Shown here: one piece after another, positions 27,934 through 36,996 of the stretch
How positions within the stretch are numbered: the first letter of the stretch is position 1
Layout of the letters: each line of letters begins with the position of its first letter
Origin: Streptomyces sp. NBC_01353
GTDB lineage: Bacteria > Actinomycetota > Actinomycetes > Streptomycetales > Streptomycetaceae
Length of the DNA stretch: 64,000 bases
Direction of reading: 5' to 3'
Assembly (NCBI RefSeq): GCF_036237275.1
Contig: NZ_CP108352.1
Location: 6,882,001-6,946,000, forward strand
Notes under the pieces: generated by a model
Told to the model about the DNA's origin: nothing
Database searches by the model: none
Seen by the model: only the letters and a program-made list of their open reading frames with translations
Position numbers and translations under genes: made by a program

Positions 27934-28605
27934 CTACTGCGCGCCCGGGCGCACCAGACCGCTCTCGTACGCATACACGGCCGCCTGCACACGGTCACGC
28001 AGCCCCAGCTTGGTCAGCACATGGCCCACGTGCGTCTTCACCGTCGTCTCGCTGACGAACAGATCCGCCGCGATCTCCGCGTTCGACAGGCCGCGCGCCA
28101 CCAGCTTCAGCACCTCGACCTCACGCTCGGTCAGCGTGTTGAGCGTGTCCGGCACCTGCTCGTCGCCCGACGGCAGATGCGCGGAGTACTTGTCGAGCAG
28201 ACGCCGCGTGATCGAAGGGGCCAGCATCGCCTCACCCGCCGCGACCACCCGGATCGCCTGCACCAGCTCGTTGGCCGGCGCGTCCTTCAGCAGGAAGCCA
28301 CTGGCCCCCGCCCGCAGCGCCTCCACGACGTACTCGTCCAGATCGAAGGTCGTCAGGACCAGCACCTTCGCCGGTCCGTCCCGGCCCGGACCCGTGATCT
28401 GACGGGTCGCCTCCACCCCGTCCATCCGCGGCATCCGGATGTCCATCAGCACCACGTCGGGCTGCAGCGCCCGCACCTGGTCCAGAGCCTGGAGACCGTC
28501 CCCGGCCTCGCCGACGACCGCGATGTCCTGCTCCGCCTCCAGAATCATCCGGAAACCGGTACGCAGCAGCGGCTGGTCGTCGACCAACAGGACGCGGATA
28601 GCCAC
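27934..28605 (-). CDS. LuxR/NarL-type response regulator
   Basis: A 223-residue two-component response regulator. The receiver domain has the acidic pair Asp9-Asp10 (LLVDDQPLL) and the phosphoacceptor Asp55 (LMDIRMPRMDG), with the switch Thr in VLTTFDLDEYV and Lys in FLLKDAP. The LuxR helix-turn-helix is LTEREVEVLKLVARGLSN plus the following recognition helix (TVKTHVGHVLTKL). GTG at 28605 has AAGGAG 7 nt upstream, which discards a 65-residue Arg-rich extension. No histidine kinase gene is next to it, so it is an orphan; the partner is unknown. It may share a transcript with the RecB-like gene, whose stop is only 10 bp upstream of its start. Confidence 0.9.
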   Translation of the reverse strand: MAIRVLLVDDQPLLRTGFRMILEAEQDIAVVGEAGDGLQALDQVRALQPDVVLMDIRMPRMDGVEATRQITGPGRDGPAKVLVLTTFDLDEYVVEALRAGASGFLLKDAPANELVQAIRVVAAGEAMLAPSITRRLLDKYSAHLPSGDEQVPDTLNTLTEREVEVLKLVARGLSNAEIAADLFVSETTVKTHVGHVLTKLGLRDRVQAAVYAYESGLVRPGAQ

Positions 28606-28615
28606 GGGAACTCCT

Positions 28616-29530
28616 TCACGGCGTGGGTGGGACCGGCCCCATTCTGCCCTGCCCCGAATCGTCCGACTCCGGCGGGCGCGCGGAAACGATCTCCCGCCGG
28701 ATCTCCAGCGGATACACCGGGGGAGTGCCCCCGAACTCGGGGCACACCGCCTGGTGGTCGCACCAGCCGCACAGCTTCGTCGGACGCGGGCGCCACTCAC
28801 CCGTCTCCGTCGCCAGCCGGATCGCCTCCCACAGGGCGAGCAGCTTCCGCTCCACCCGCAGCAGATCCGCCTCGACCGGGTCGTACGTCAGCACGTCACC
28901 GCTGCCCAGGTACACCAGCTGCAGTCGGCGCGGGACGACCAGCTTCAGCCGCCAGATCACCAGCGCGTAGAACTTCATCTGGAACAGCGCGCCTTCGCTG
29001 TACTCCGGCCGCGGCGCCTTGCCCGTCTTGTAGTCGACGATCCGCACCTCGCCCGTCGGCGCCACGTCGATCCGGTCGATCACCCCGCGCAGCCGCAGCC
29101 CCGACTCCAGCTCCGTCTCCACGAACAGCTCACGCTCCGCCGGCTCCAGCCGCGTCGGATCCTCCAGCGTGAACCACCGCTCCACCAGCTGCTCCGCCTC
29201 GCCCAGCCAGCGCGCGAGACGCTCGCCCTCCACGTCCTCCGTGAACAGCTCGCCCAGCTCCGGCTTCGACTCCAGCAGCCGGTCCCACTGCCCCGGGATC
29301 AGCGCCTTCGCCCGCGGCGCCGTCCGGTCCACCGCCGGAGCGTCGAAGAGCCGCTCCAGCACCGCGTGCACCAGCGTGCCCCGCGTCGCCGCCTCGCTCG
29401 GCTTCTCCGGCAGCCTGTCGATCACCCGGAACCGGTACAGCAGGGGACACTGCATGAAGTCGCTCGCCCGCGAGGGCGACAACGACATGGGTGTCCTGGC
29501 CCCCACGGGCGGCTGCTCGCTCGTACTCAT
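28616..29530 (-). CDS. RecB-family PD-(D/E)XK nuclease with Fe-S cysteines
   Basis: A 304-residue single-domain nuclease of the RecB/Cas4-like exonuclease family. The catalytic core is GVIDRIDVAPTGEVRIVDYKTGK (Asp, Asp and Lys of PD-(D/E)XK). Four cysteines, Cys28 (DFMQCPLLY) and Cys254, Cys257 and Cys263 (LCGWCDHQAVC), form the one-plus-three arrangement of the [4Fe-4S] nucleases AddB, Cas4 and DNA2. It probably acts on DNA ends in repair. No helicase gene is adjacent. ATG at 29530 has no Shine-Dalgarno but has TAGGGT 7 nt upstream, so it is probably leaderless. Confidence 0.87.
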   Translation of the reverse strand: MSTSEQPPVGARTPMSLSPSRASDFMQCPLLYRFRVIDRLPEKPSEAATRGTLVHAVLERLFDAPAVDRTAPRAKALIPGQWDRLLESKPELGELFTEDVEGERLARWLGEAEQLVERWFTLEDPTRLEPAERELFVETELESGLRLRGVIDRIDVAPTGEVRIVDYKTGKAPRPEYSEGALFQMKFYALVIWRLKLVVPRRLQLVYLGSGDVLTYDPVEADLLRVERKLLALWEAIRLATETGEWRPRPTKLCGWCDHQAVCPEFGGTPPVYPLEIRREIVSARPPESDDSGQGRMGPVPPTP

Positions 29531-29537
29531 GACTCAG

Positions 29538-29543
29538 ACCCTA
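29538..29543 (-). promoter_or_regulatory. -10 box of the RecB-like gene, leaderless spacing
   Basis: TAGGGT read on the minus strand, with 7 nt to the ATG at 29530. No Shine-Dalgarno lies between. Confidence 0.4.
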
Positions 29544-29654
29544 CGACCCGCCACTGACAGCGAGCCGAATACCATCGACGACAGACCCCGTCACGCTGCA
29601 TGATCGAAGAGTGACGCACGACGGGGGTCGCGCGGAAGGCTACGAGAGGAACCC

Positions 29655-30905
29655 GTGAACCAGGACGACCAGCGCGGCGAGAACGAGCGGCCGCGGTCCG
29701 GCGACGCGGAACCGCCGTCCACCGGGGACTCCCGGACCCGGCGCAGCGAGGAACCCGGCGGAGGGATCCTCATGGGCCGGCCCTTCGGTGTGCCCGTGTA
29801 CGTCGCCCCCAGCTGGTTCCTCGTCGCCGCCCTCATCACCTGGGTATTCGGCGACCAGATCGAACGCGTCCTGCCCGAGCTGGGCGCCGCCCGCTATCTC
29901 GTCTCCCTCTTCTTCGCCATCGCCTTCTACGCCTCGGTCCTCGTCCACGAACTGGCCCACACGATCGCCGCGCTCCGCTTCAAGCTCCCGGTGCGCCGTA
30001 TCCAGCTCCAGTTCTTCGGCGGTGTGTCCGAGATCGAGAAGGAGAGCGAGACCCCCGGCCGCGAGTTCGTCCTCGCCTTCGTCGGCCCCCTGCTCTCCCT
30101 GGTCCTCGCCGGCGTCTTCTACCTCACCCTGTACGCCGTCGAGCCCGGCACCGTCCCCGGCGTCCTGCTCGCCGGGCTCATGATCTCCAACCTGATCGTG
30201 GCGATCTTCAACCTGCTGCCCGGTCTCCCCCTCGACGGGGGCCGGATGCTCCGCGCCGTCATCTGGAAGATCACCGGCAAGCCCATGGCCGGCACCGTCG
30301 CCGCCGCCTGGGTCGGCCGCGCCCTCGCCGTCGCCGTCCTCATCGGCCTCCCCCTCCTCACCCGCACCGGCGCCCTCGGCAACTCCACCGAGGACATCAG
30401 CGGCATGGACACCGTCACGGACGCCCTGCTCGCCGCGATCCTCGCCGCGATCATCTGGACCGGAGCCGGCAACAGCCTGCGCATGGCCCGGCTCCGTGAG
30501 CACCTCCCCGAACTCCGAGCCCGCACGCTCACCCGGCGCGCCATCCCCGTCGAGCCCACCACCCCGCTCTCCGAGGCCCTGCGCCGCGCCAACGAGGCCG
30601 GAGCCCGCGCCCTGGTCGTCGTCGACGGTCAGGGCAGCCCCACCGGCCTGGTCCGCGAGAGCGCCATCGCCGGCGTCCCGCAGCACCGCCGCCCCTGGGT
30701 CGCCGTCAGCACCCTCGCCCAGGACCTCACCGACGGCATGAGGGTCCCCGCCGACCTCACCGGCCAGCCACTCCTCGACCACCTCCGCACCAGCCCGGCC
30801 ACCGAGTACCTGGTCGTCGAGGAGACCGGAGAGATCTACGGAGTGCTCTCCACCAACGACGTGGAACGCGCCTTCGTCAAGGCCATGGCAAGACCCTCCG
30901 CGTAA
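29655..30905 (+). CDS. Site-2 protease family metalloprotease with CBS domains
   Basis: A 416-residue intramembrane zinc protease (M50B, S2P class). A disordered N-terminal tail of about 37 residues precedes the membrane part. The zinc motif is HELAH (98-102) in VLVHELAHTI; the third ligand region is NLLPGLPLDGGRM, with Asp194. About six transmembrane helices end near residue 280. Residues 285-410 are a pair of CBS domains (ALVVVDGQGSPTGLV; EYLVVEETGEIYGVLSTNDVE), which often sense adenine nucleotides. GTG at 29655 has GAGAGGAA upstream. The trmI gene follows 18 bp later. The substrate, often an anti-sigma factor in this class, is not identifiable here. Confidence 0.9.
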   Translation: MNQDDQRGENERPRSGDAEPPSTGDSRTRRSEEPGGGILMGRPFGVPVYVAPSWFLVAALITWVFGDQIERVLPELGAARYLVSLFFAIAFYASVLVHELAHTIAALRFKLPVRRIQLQFFGGVSEIEKESETPGREFVLAFVGPLLSLVLAGVFYLTLYAVEPGTVPGVLLAGLMISNLIVAIFNLLPGLPLDGGRMLRAVIWKITGKPMAGTVAAAWVGRALAVAVLIGLPLLTRTGALGNSTEDISGMDTVTDALLAAILAAIIWTGAGNSLRMARLREHLPELRARTLTRRAIPVEPTTPLSEALRRANEAGARALVVVDGQGSPTGLVRESAIAGVPQHRRPWVAVSTLAQDLTDGMRVPADLTGQPLLDHLRTSPATEYLVVEETGEIYGVLSTNDVERAFVKAMARPSA

Positions 30906-30911
30906 CCCCGG

Positions 30912-30917
30912 TAGTCT
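30912..30917 (+). promoter_or_regulatory. -10 box of trmI, leaderless spacing
   Basis: TAGTCT with 6 nt to the ATG at 30924 and no Shine-Dalgarno between. trmI could therefore be transcribed on its own as well as with the upstream protease. Confidence 0.4.
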
Positions 30918-30923
30918 GGTCAC

Positions 30924-31811
30924 ATGTCCGAACCGACCGGTGCCGCCCGCCGTCGCGGGCCCTTCAAGGTCGGGGACCAGGTCCAGCTCACCGACCCCAA
31001 GGGACGCCACTACACGTTCACGCTCGAGGCCGGGAAGAATTTCCACACCCACAAGGGTTCCTTCCCCCACGACGAGCTGATCGGTGCTCCCGAGGGCAGT
31101 GTTGTCCGTACCACGGGAAACGTCGCCTACCTCGCGCTGCGCCCCCTGCTCCCCGACTACGTCCTGTCCATGCCCCGCGGCGCCGCCGTGGTCTACCCCA
31201 AGGACGCGGGGCAGATCCTGGCCTTCGCCGACATCTTCCCCGGCGCCCGCGTCGTGGAAGCCGGGGTGGGCTCGGGCTCGCTCAGCAGCTTCCTCCTGCG
31301 CGCCATCGGCGACAGCGGAATGCTGCACTCCTACGAGCGCCGCGAGGACTTCGCCGAGATCGCCAAGGGGAATGTCGAGCGCTACTTCGGCGGCCCGCAC
31401 CCCGCCTGGCAGCTCACCGTCGGCGACCTCCAGGACAACCTGTCCGACACCGACGTGGACCGCGTCATCCTGGACATGCTCGCTCCCTGGGAGTGCCTGG
31501 AGGCCGTCTCCAAGGCCCTCGTCCCCGGCGGCATCCTCTGCTGCTACGTGGCGACCACCACCCAGCTCGCCCGCACCGTGGAGTCCATCCGTGAGTTCGG
31601 CTGCTACGCCGAGCCGCAGCCCTGGGAATCCATGATCCGGAACTGGCACGTGGAGGGCCTGGCCGTCCGCCCGGACCACCGCATGATCGGCCACACCGGC
31701 TTCCTGGTCACCGCCCGCCGCCTCGCGGACGGCGTCGAGCCGCCCATGCGCCGTCGCCGTCCCGCCAAGGGCGCGTACGGCGAGGACTACGAAGGCCCCA
31801 ACAAGGGCTGA
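30924..31811 (+). CDS. trmI: tRNA (adenine-58-N1)-methyltransferase
   Basis: A 295-residue SAM-dependent TrmI family methyltransferase that makes m1A58 in the T-loop of tRNA. The N-terminal beta domain ends near FHTHKGSFPHDELIG; the Rossmann SAM-binding motif is GARVVEAGVGSGSLSSFLLRAI, and the catalytic region is DRVILDMLAPWECL. The C-terminal NWHVEGLAVRPDHRMIGHTGFL is conserved. In Actinobacteria this gene is usually found beside the proteasomal ATPase gene, as here (1.3 kb from arc). A large terminator follows. Confidence 0.93.
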   Translation: MSEPTGAARRRGPFKVGDQVQLTDPKGRHYTFTLEAGKNFHTHKGSFPHDELIGAPEGSVVRTTGNVAYLALRPLLPDYVLSMPRGAAVVYPKDAGQILAFADIFPGARVVEAGVGSGSLSSFLLRAIGDSGMLHSYERREDFAEIAKGNVERYFGGPHPAWQLTVGDLQDNLSDTDVDRVILDMLAPWECLEAVSKALVPGGILCCYVATTTQLARTVESIREFGCYAEPQPWESMIRNWHVEGLAVRPDHRMIGHTGFLVTARRLADGVEPPMRRRRPAKGAYGEDYEGPNKG

Positions 31812-31823
31812 CGCCCCGACAAC

Positions 31824-31882
31824 GAAGGTGTGCCGCCGTCGAGTTCTCGCCCCCGAGCGGGGAACTCGACGGCGGCACCTTC
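31824..31882 (+). terminator. Long terminator of trmI
   Basis: A 21-bp stem (31824-31846 with 31862-31882, one 2-nt bulge) with a GC-rich loop, 12 bp after the trmI stop. It is one of the longest hairpins here. Confidence 0.75.
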
Positions 31883-31992
31883 ACGTTCGGCATCTTTGCG
31901 GACAGCCCGCACCCCACCTGTTCCACCTGCCTGTGACGTGTGGCACGATGCCCGCAACTCCTTCCGCACCACCGTCACAGGAGACATCCCGC

Positions 31993-32565
31993 GTGCAGCC
32001 CCCCGCCGTCCCGGACCTCGCGCACACCCACGCCCGGCCGGTGCACTGGCTGGCCACCGCGACCGCCATGGCCGCCGTCGTGGCCGCCGCCGGCCTGCTG
32101 CAGCCCGGCGCCGCCACCGCCACCACGACGACCGCGGGCAGCGGGACGACCGCCCCACGGCCCGCCCCCGACGCCGCGACGGCCGACTACCCCCTGCAGT
32201 GCGGGGGAGCCCCCGTCAAGATCGCCCAGCGGGCGACAGGGGACCTCGACGGAGACGGAAACCCGGAAACCGTCGCAGTCGTACACTGCGAAGCCGGATC
32301 GGGAACGCCTCCCCACGCCGTCTACGTCCTGACCCACGCCAAGACCGGGCCGGACGCGCGCGTGGTCGCGACCCTCGTCGAGTCCTCGGAGCAGAAGAGC
32401 GTCTCGGGACTCGCCGTACACGACCGGGCGGTCACCGCCACGCTGCTCGGCTACTCGTCCCCGGACGTACCCAGTTGCTGCCCCGACGAGCAGGAACGCG
32501 TCAGCTGGCGCTGGCGGGGCGGAAGCTTCGTCCGCGCCGCTCAGGCCGACGCGAGGAGTGTGTGA
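31993..32565 (+). CDS. Secreted or membrane-anchored hypothetical protein
   Basis: A 190-residue protein of unknown function. About residues 15-45 form a hydrophobic signal or signal-anchor segment (WLATATAMAAVVAAAGLL), followed by a Thr/Ala/Pro-rich linker. The mature part has a calcium-loop-like stretch, DLDGDGNPE, as in FG-GAP/VCBS repeats, and four cysteines (QCGG, VHCE, SCCPD) that may pair outside the cell. GTG at 31993 is chosen because AGGAGA lies 9 nt upstream; ATG at 31948 is an alternative that would add 15 residues. It sits alone between trmI and the convergent ferredoxin gene. Confidence 0.6.
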   Translation: MQPPAVPDLAHTHARPVHWLATATAMAAVVAAAGLLQPGAATATTTTAGSGTTAPRPAPDAATADYPLQCGGAPVKIAQRATGDLDGDGNPETVAVVHCEAGSGTPPHAVYVLTHAKTGPDARVVATLVESSEQKSVSGLAVHDRAVTATLLGYSSPDVPSCCPDEQERVSWRWRGGSFVRAAQADARSV

Positions 32566-32569
32566 CGGG

Positions 32570-32881
32570 TCACTCCGCGTCAGGGCCGTAGACCTCGACC
32601 CTGTCCGAAACCCGGCGCACATGGATGCAGTCGCCCGGGCACTCCTTCGCCGAGTCCACGACGTCCTGGAGCAGCGGCAGCGGCACCGGCGTCGATGCCC
32701 CGGCGTCCTGCAGCAGCTCGTCGTCCGGGCTCTTCACATAGGCGAGCCCGTCGATGTCCAGCTCGAAGACCTCGGGAGCGTACTGCGCGCAGATCCCGTC
32801 CCCGGTACAGAGATCCTGGTCGATCCAGACCTCCAGCGCCTCGCCGGCGCCCGTCGTCGGGGCCTCGTGCTGCACGGTCAT
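32570..32881 (-). CDS. Ferredoxin
   Basis: A 103-residue single-cluster ferredoxin, an electron carrier. Cluster cysteines: Cys25 and Cys31 (DLCTGDGICAQYAPEVFE) and Cys81 (AKECPGDCIHV), in the C-x5-C...CP arrangement of Streptomyces [3Fe-4S] ferredoxins. An extra Cys85 lies where most members have Ala, so a [4Fe-4S] cluster is possible. Such ferredoxins often serve cytochromes P450, but the P450 gene here is 20 kb away. It converges with the hypothetical secreted-protein gene (4-bp gap) and diverges from arc. Confidence 0.88.
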   Translation of the reverse strand: MTVQHEAPTTGAGEALEVWIDQDLCTGDGICAQYAPEVFELDIDGLAYVKSPDDELLQDAGASTPVPLPLLQDVVDSAKECPGDCIHVRRVSDRVEVYGPDAE

Positions 32882-33091
32882 GTCTCCTGCCGTTCCTGAG
32901 CGTCGAAAGAGATCGTTCTTCTAAGTCCGGCCAAGCCTGACGGGTGTTGACCACTCACGACGATACAACCGCCCGCTTTCCGATGTTGATGGGTGGGTAT
33001 TCCACTGGCGTGAGGGGAAGCGCAAGGGTGAAGATCGGACACGCCTCGACAGTCTTTGTGATCTAGGGGTTTCAATCACCACCCACGCAGG

Positions 33092-33097
33092 TAGGGT
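33092..33097 (+). promoter_or_regulatory. -10 box of arc
   Basis: TAGGGT, 39 bp before the GTG at 33136. No good -35 is seen. The remaining gap to the ferredoxin gene (32882-33091) shows nothing else I can name. Confidence 0.4.
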
Positions 33098-33135
33098 CAG
33101 GAAGCGTCCAGCTCCCCTTGGAGGAGGTGAGGACC

Positions 33136-34902
33136 GTGGCAGCCCACGACGACGACATCAACCGCGGCATCCGGCCGGGGCGGGGGTCTGAAGACCCCGC
33201 CGGCCAGGTTGCCTATCTCGAGCAGGAAATCGCCGTCCTGCGCCGCAAGCTCGCCGACTCTCCGCGTCATACGAGGATTCTCGAAGAGCGGATCGTCGAG
33301 CTGCAGACAAACCTGGCCGGCGTGTCCGCGCAGAACGAGCGGCTCGCCAACACACTCCGTGAGGCCCGCGACCAGATCGTGGCCCTCAAGGAGGAGGTCG
33401 ACCGGCTCGCACAGCCACCGGCAGGCTTCGGTGTCTTCCTGCACGCCAACGAGGACGGCACCTGCGACATCTTCACCGGAGGCCGGAAGCTCCGGGTGAA
33501 CGTCAGCCCCAGCGTCGAGCTCGACGAGCTCAGGCGCGGCCAGGAAGTCATGCTCAACGAGGCGCTCAACGTGGTCGAGGCCATGGAATTCGAGCGCGCC
33601 GGGGACATCGTCACCCTCAAGGAGATCCTCGAGGACGGCGAGCGCGCCCTGGTGATCGGGCACACGGACGAGGAACGGGTGGTCAGGCTCGCCGAGCCGC
33701 TGCTGGACATCACCATCCGCCCCGGCGACGCCCTCCTGCTCGAACCCAGGTCCGGCTACGTCTACGAAGTGGTCCCCAAGAGCGAGGTCGAAGAGCTCGT
33801 CCTCGAAGAGGTCCCCGACGTCGACTACACCAAGATCGGCGGCCTCGGCGGCCAGATCGAGATGATCCGGGACGCGGTCGAGCTTCCGTACCTCTACCCG
33901 GACCTCTTCAAGGAGCACGAACTGCGGCCCCCGAAGGGCATCCTGCTCTACGGTCCGCCCGGCTGCGGCAAGACGCTGATCGCGAAGGCCGTCGCCAACT
34001 CCCTTGCCAAGAAGGTCGCCGAGGTCACCGGCCAGCCCGCCGGAAAGTCCTACTTCCTCAACATCAAGGGCCCGGAACTCCTCAACAAGTACGTCGGCGA
34101 GACCGAGCGGCACATCCGCCTCGTCTTCCAGCGTGCCCGTGAGAAGGCGAGCGAGGGCACCCCCGTCATCGTCTTCTTCGACGAGATGGAGTCCCTCTTC
34201 CGCACCCGCGGATCCGGAGTCAGCTCGGACGTCGAGAACACGATCGTTCCGCAGCTGCTCGCCGAGATCGACGGTGTGGAGGGCCTGGAGAACGTCATCG
34301 TCATCGGCGCCTCGAACCGCGAGGACATGATCGACCCCGCGATCCTGCGGCCCGGCCGGCTCGACGTCAAGATCAAGATCGAGCGTCCGGACGCGGAGGC
34401 CGCGAAGGACATCTTCGCGAAGTACCTCACGTCTTCGCTGCCGCTGCACGCCGACGACCTCTCCGAGCACCAGGGCTCGAAGGAGGCCGCCGCCCACGGA
34501 ATGATCCAGTCCGTGGTCGAGCAGATGTACGCGGAATCCGAGGAGAACCGCTTCCTCGAGGTCACGTACGCCAATGGCGACAAGGAAGTCCTCTACTTCA
34601 AGGACTTCAACTCCGGAGCGATGATCCAGAACATCGTGGACCGGGCCAAGAAGATGGCCATCAAGGCCTTCCTCGACCACAACCAGAAGGGCATCCGCGT
34701 CTCCCACCTCCTCCAGGCCTGCGTGGACGAGTTCAAGGAGAACGAGGACCTGCCCAACACCACCAACCCCGACGACTGGGCCCGAATCTCCGGAAAGAAG
34801 GGCGAGCGGATCGTCTTCATCCGCACCCTTGTCACCGGAAAGCAGGGCGCGGACACCGGGCGCTCCATCGACACGGTGGCGAACACCGGTCAGTACCTGT
34901 AG
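33136..34902 (+). CDS. arc: Proteasome-associated AAA ATPase ARC (Mpa)
   Basis: A 588-residue hexameric ATPase that recognises pupylated proteins and threads them into the 20S proteasome. Residues about 20-75 are the Pup-binding coiled coil ([15 protein letters not shown]...[11 protein letters not shown]), followed by tandem OB folds (about 95-230) and the AAA module: Walker A GPPGCGKT (273-280) and Walker B with Asp349-Glu350 (VFFDEMES). The C-terminus ends in Gln-Tyr-Leu, the tail that docks into proteasome alpha rings. GTG at 33136 starts [11 protein letters not shown], with GGAGGTGAGG upstream. It is followed by a strong terminator and then dop. Confidence 0.96.
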   Translation: MAAHDDDINRGIRPGRGSEDPAGQVAYLEQEIAVLRRKLADSPRHTRILEERIVELQTNLAGVSAQNERLANTLREARDQIVALKEEVDRLAQPPAGFGVFLHANEDGTCDIFTGGRKLRVNVSPSVELDELRRGQEVMLNEALNVVEAMEFERAGDIVTLKEILEDGERALVIGHTDEERVVRLAEPLLDITIRPGDALLLEPRSGYVYEVVPKSEVEELVLEEVPDVDYTKIGGLGGQIEMIRDAVELPYLYPDLFKEHELRPPKGILLYGPPGCGKTLIAKAVANSLAKKVAEVTGQPAGKSYFLNIKGPELLNKYVGETERHIRLVFQRAREKASEGTPVIVFFDEMESLFRTRGSGVSSDVENTIVPQLLAEIDGVEGLENVIVIGASNREDMIDPAILRPGRLDVKIKIERPDAEAAKDIFAKYLTSSLPLHADDLSEHQGSKEAAAHGMIQSVVEQMYAESEENRFLEVTYANGDKEVLYFKDFNSGAMIQNIVDRAKKMAIKAFLDHNQKGIRVSHLLQACVDEFKENEDLPNTTNPDDWARISGKKGERIVFIRTLVTGKQGADTGRSIDTVANTGQYL

Positions 34903-34911
34903 ATCGCACAC

Positions 34912-34949
34912 CGGCTGCGGATGTCCGGAACCTCGGACATCCGCAGCCG
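34912..34949 (+). terminator. Terminator of arc
   Basis: A perfect 16-bp stem (34912-34927 with 34934-34949), loop GAACCT, directly after arc. It separates arc from the dop-pup-prcBA transcript. Confidence 0.8.
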
Positions 34950-35006
34950 TCGTATTCCACCTCAGCAAAACAGTGAATCGATCTCCCCACCGGCGCGGAG
35001 TCGCTC

Positions 35007-35012
35007 TAGGCT
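35007..35012 (+). promoter_or_regulatory. -10 box of dop
   Basis: TAGGCT, 57 bp before the dop ATG at 35070, downstream of the arc terminator. No clear -35. Confidence 0.35.
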
Positions 35013-35069
35013 CGTCGGTACTTGTTGCGCCGCACCCGAAGGGGAGCGCCGCCGGGCAAGGAGGGCCGC

Positions 35070-36581
35070 ATGACCGTACGGCGAGTAATGGGCATCGAAA
35101 CGGAGTACGGGATCTCCGTTCCGGGCCACCCGAACGCCAATGCCATGCTCACCTCGTCCCAGATCGTCAACGCCTATGCGGCGGCGATGCACCGGGCGCG
35201 CCGCGCCCGCTGGGATTTCGAGGAGGAGAATCCGCTGCGGGACGCCCGCGGCTTCGACCTCGCCCGCGAGGCCGCCGACTCCAGCCAGCTCACCGACGAG
35301 GACATCGGCCTGGCCAACGTGATCCTCACCAACGGAGCCCGGCTCTACGTGGACCACGCCCACCCGGAATACAGCGCCCCCGAGGTCACCAACCCCCGCG
35401 ACGCCGTCCTCTGGGACAAGGCCGGCGAGCGGATCATGGCAGAGGCCGCCGAACGGGCCGCCCAGCTCCCCGGTGCCCAGCCCATCCACCTCTACAAGAA
35501 CAACACCGACAACAAGGGCGCCTCCTACGGCACGCACGAGAACTACCTGATGAAGCGGGAGACCCCCTTCTCGGACATCGTGCGCCACCTGACACCCTTC
35601 TTCGTCTCCCGCCAGGTCGTCACCGGCGCCGGCCGCGTCGGCATCGGGCAGGACGGCCGCGAGCACGGCTTCCAGATCAGTCAGCGCGCCGACTACTTCG
35701 AGGTCGAGGTGGGCCTGGAGACCACCCTCAAGCGCCCCATCATCAACACGCGCGACGAGCCGCACGCGGACGCCGAGAAGTACCGCCGACTCCACGTGAT
35801 CATCGGCGACGCGAACCTCTCGGAGATCTCCACCTACCTCAAGCTGGGCACCACGGCACTGGTCCTGTCGATGATCGAGGACTCCTTCATCAACGTGGAC
35901 CTCGCCGTCGACCAGCCCGTACGCACCCTCCACCAGGTCTCCCACGACCCGACGCTCCAGCACCTGATCACGCTGCGCAGCGGCCGGACGCTCACCGCGG
36001 TCCAGCTTCAGATGGAGTACTTCGAGCTGGCCAGGAAGTACGTGGAGGAGCGCTTCGGCGCCGACGCCGACGAACAGACCAAGGACGTCCTGATCCGCTG
36101 GGAGGACACGCTCAACCGGCTCGAACACGATCCGATGAGCCTGGCCGGCGAGCTGGACTGGATCGCCAAGCGGGAGCTCATGGAGGGCTACCGCCGCCGC
36201 GACAACCTGGAGTGGGACGCGGCCCGGCTGCACCTCGTGGACCTGCAGTACGCCGACGTACGCCCCGAGAAGGGCCTGTACAACCGCCTGGTGGCCCGTG
36301 GGCGCATGAAGCGGCTCCTGGACGAGACCGAGGTCGAAAGGGCCGAGACGAAGCCTCCGGAGGACACCAGGGCCTATTTCCGGGGCCGCTGCCTGGAGCA
36401 GTACGCGGACGACGTCGCGGCCGCCTCCTGGGATTCGGTGATCTTCGACCTCCCGGGCCGTGACTCGCTCCAGAGGGTGCCGACCCTGGAGCCCCTGCGG
36501 GGCACCAGGAACCATGTGAAGGAGCTTCTGGACCGGTGCAGGACCGCGGAGGAACTGGTCCGCGTCCTGTCGGGCGGCTGA
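35070..36581 (+). CDS. dop: Depupylase/deamidase Dop
   Basis: A 503-residue carboxylate-amine ligase-fold enzyme. Dop hydrolyses the isopeptide bond of pupylated proteins and, where Pup ends in Gln, deamidates it to Glu. The Mg-ATP-binding start GIETEYGI is present. An insertion absent from PafA follows (about 40-75, [20 protein letters not shown]), the Dop-loop that separates the two paralogues. Other conserved parts are [19 protein letters not shown] and [22 protein letters not shown] at 35070 has AAGGAGG 6 nt upstream. Because Pup here ends in Glu, Dop probably acts mainly as a depupylase. Confidence 0.95.
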   Translation: MTVRRVMGIETEYGISVPGHPNANAMLTSSQIVNAYAAAMHRARRARWDFEEENPLRDARGFDLAREAADSSQLTDEDIGLANVILTNGARLYVDHAHPEYSAPEVTNPRDAVLWDKAGERIMAEAAERAAQLPGAQPIHLYKNNTDNKGASYGTHENYLMKRETPFSDIVRHLTPFFVSRQVVTGAGRVGIGQDGREHGFQISQRADYFEVEVGLETTLKRPIINTRDEPHADAEKYRRLHVIIGDANLSEISTYLKLGTTALVLSMIEDSFINVDLAVDQPVRTLHQVSHDPTLQHLITLRSGRTLTAVQLQMEYFELARKYVEERFGADADEQTKDVLIRWEDTLNRLEHDPMSLAGELDWIAKRELMEGYRRRDNLEWDAARLHLVDLQYADVRPEKGLYNRLVARGRMKRLLDETEVERAETKPPEDTRAYFRGRCLEQYADDVAAASWDSVIFDLPGRDSLQRVPTLEPLRGTRNHVKELLDRCRTAEELVRVLSGG

Positions 36582-36684
36582 GAGCGTGGCGCCCGGCGCG
36601 GCTGAAATGGCCGGCCGCTGGGAATCATGGGACTAGTGCCCGGACGTTGTACCAAACTGCGGGGCCGAAGTCAGACCTGGCTTG

Positions 36685-36690
36685 TAGGGT
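36685..36690 (+). promoter_or_regulatory. -10 box upstream of pup
   Basis: TAGGGT, 52 bp before the pup ATG, in the 160-bp gap after dop. It suggests that pup and the downstream genes have their own promoter in addition to read-through from dop. Confidence 0.35.
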
Positions 36691-36741
36691 CTGATCTTGA
36701 GAGACCCAACCGAGCGGGCCGATTCGAGCGGGGTGAGGGAT

Positions 36742-36954
36742 ATGGCGACCAAGGACACCGGCGGCGGACAGCAGAAGGCGACGCGTTCCACGGAGGAGGT
36801 CGAGGAGACGACCGCGGAGGCGAGCTCCGACCTCCAGGAACGCCAGGAGAAGCTGAGCGACGACGTGGACTCCGTGCTGGACGAGATCGATGATGTGCTC
36901 GAGGAGAACGCCGAGGATTTCGTGCGATCCTTCGTTCAGAAGGGTGGGGAGTGA
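36742..36954 (+). CDS. pup: Prokaryotic ubiquitin-like protein Pup
   Basis: A 70-residue, intrinsically disordered protein tag. The N-terminal half is Gly/Gln/Thr/Glu-rich. The C-terminal half (SDDVDSVLDEIDDVLEENAE) is the segment that folds onto the Arc coiled coil. The protein ends VQKGGE, so the last residue is Glu: the codons are GGT GGG GAG TGA. It can be ligated by PafA without prior deamidation. ATG at 36742 is chosen; an upstream in-frame ATG at 36697 adds 15 residues not found in the family. GTGAGGGA serves as ribosome site. It lies directly upstream of the endonuclease VII gene and prcBA. Confidence 0.96.
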   Translation: MATKDTGGGQQKATRSTEEVEETTAEASSDLQERQEKLSDDVDSVLDEIDDVLEENAEDFVRSFVQKGGE

Positions 36955-36996
36955 TCTCGCCTTTGATTTAAGGGTGAGATCGCCCTAGGGGGGTCA

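Noticed and set aside
36955-36996. A terminator between pup and the endonuclease VII gene
   Set aside because: The possible stem (GATCTC with GAGATC) is weak, short and AT-rich, so read-through into prcBA is more likely.
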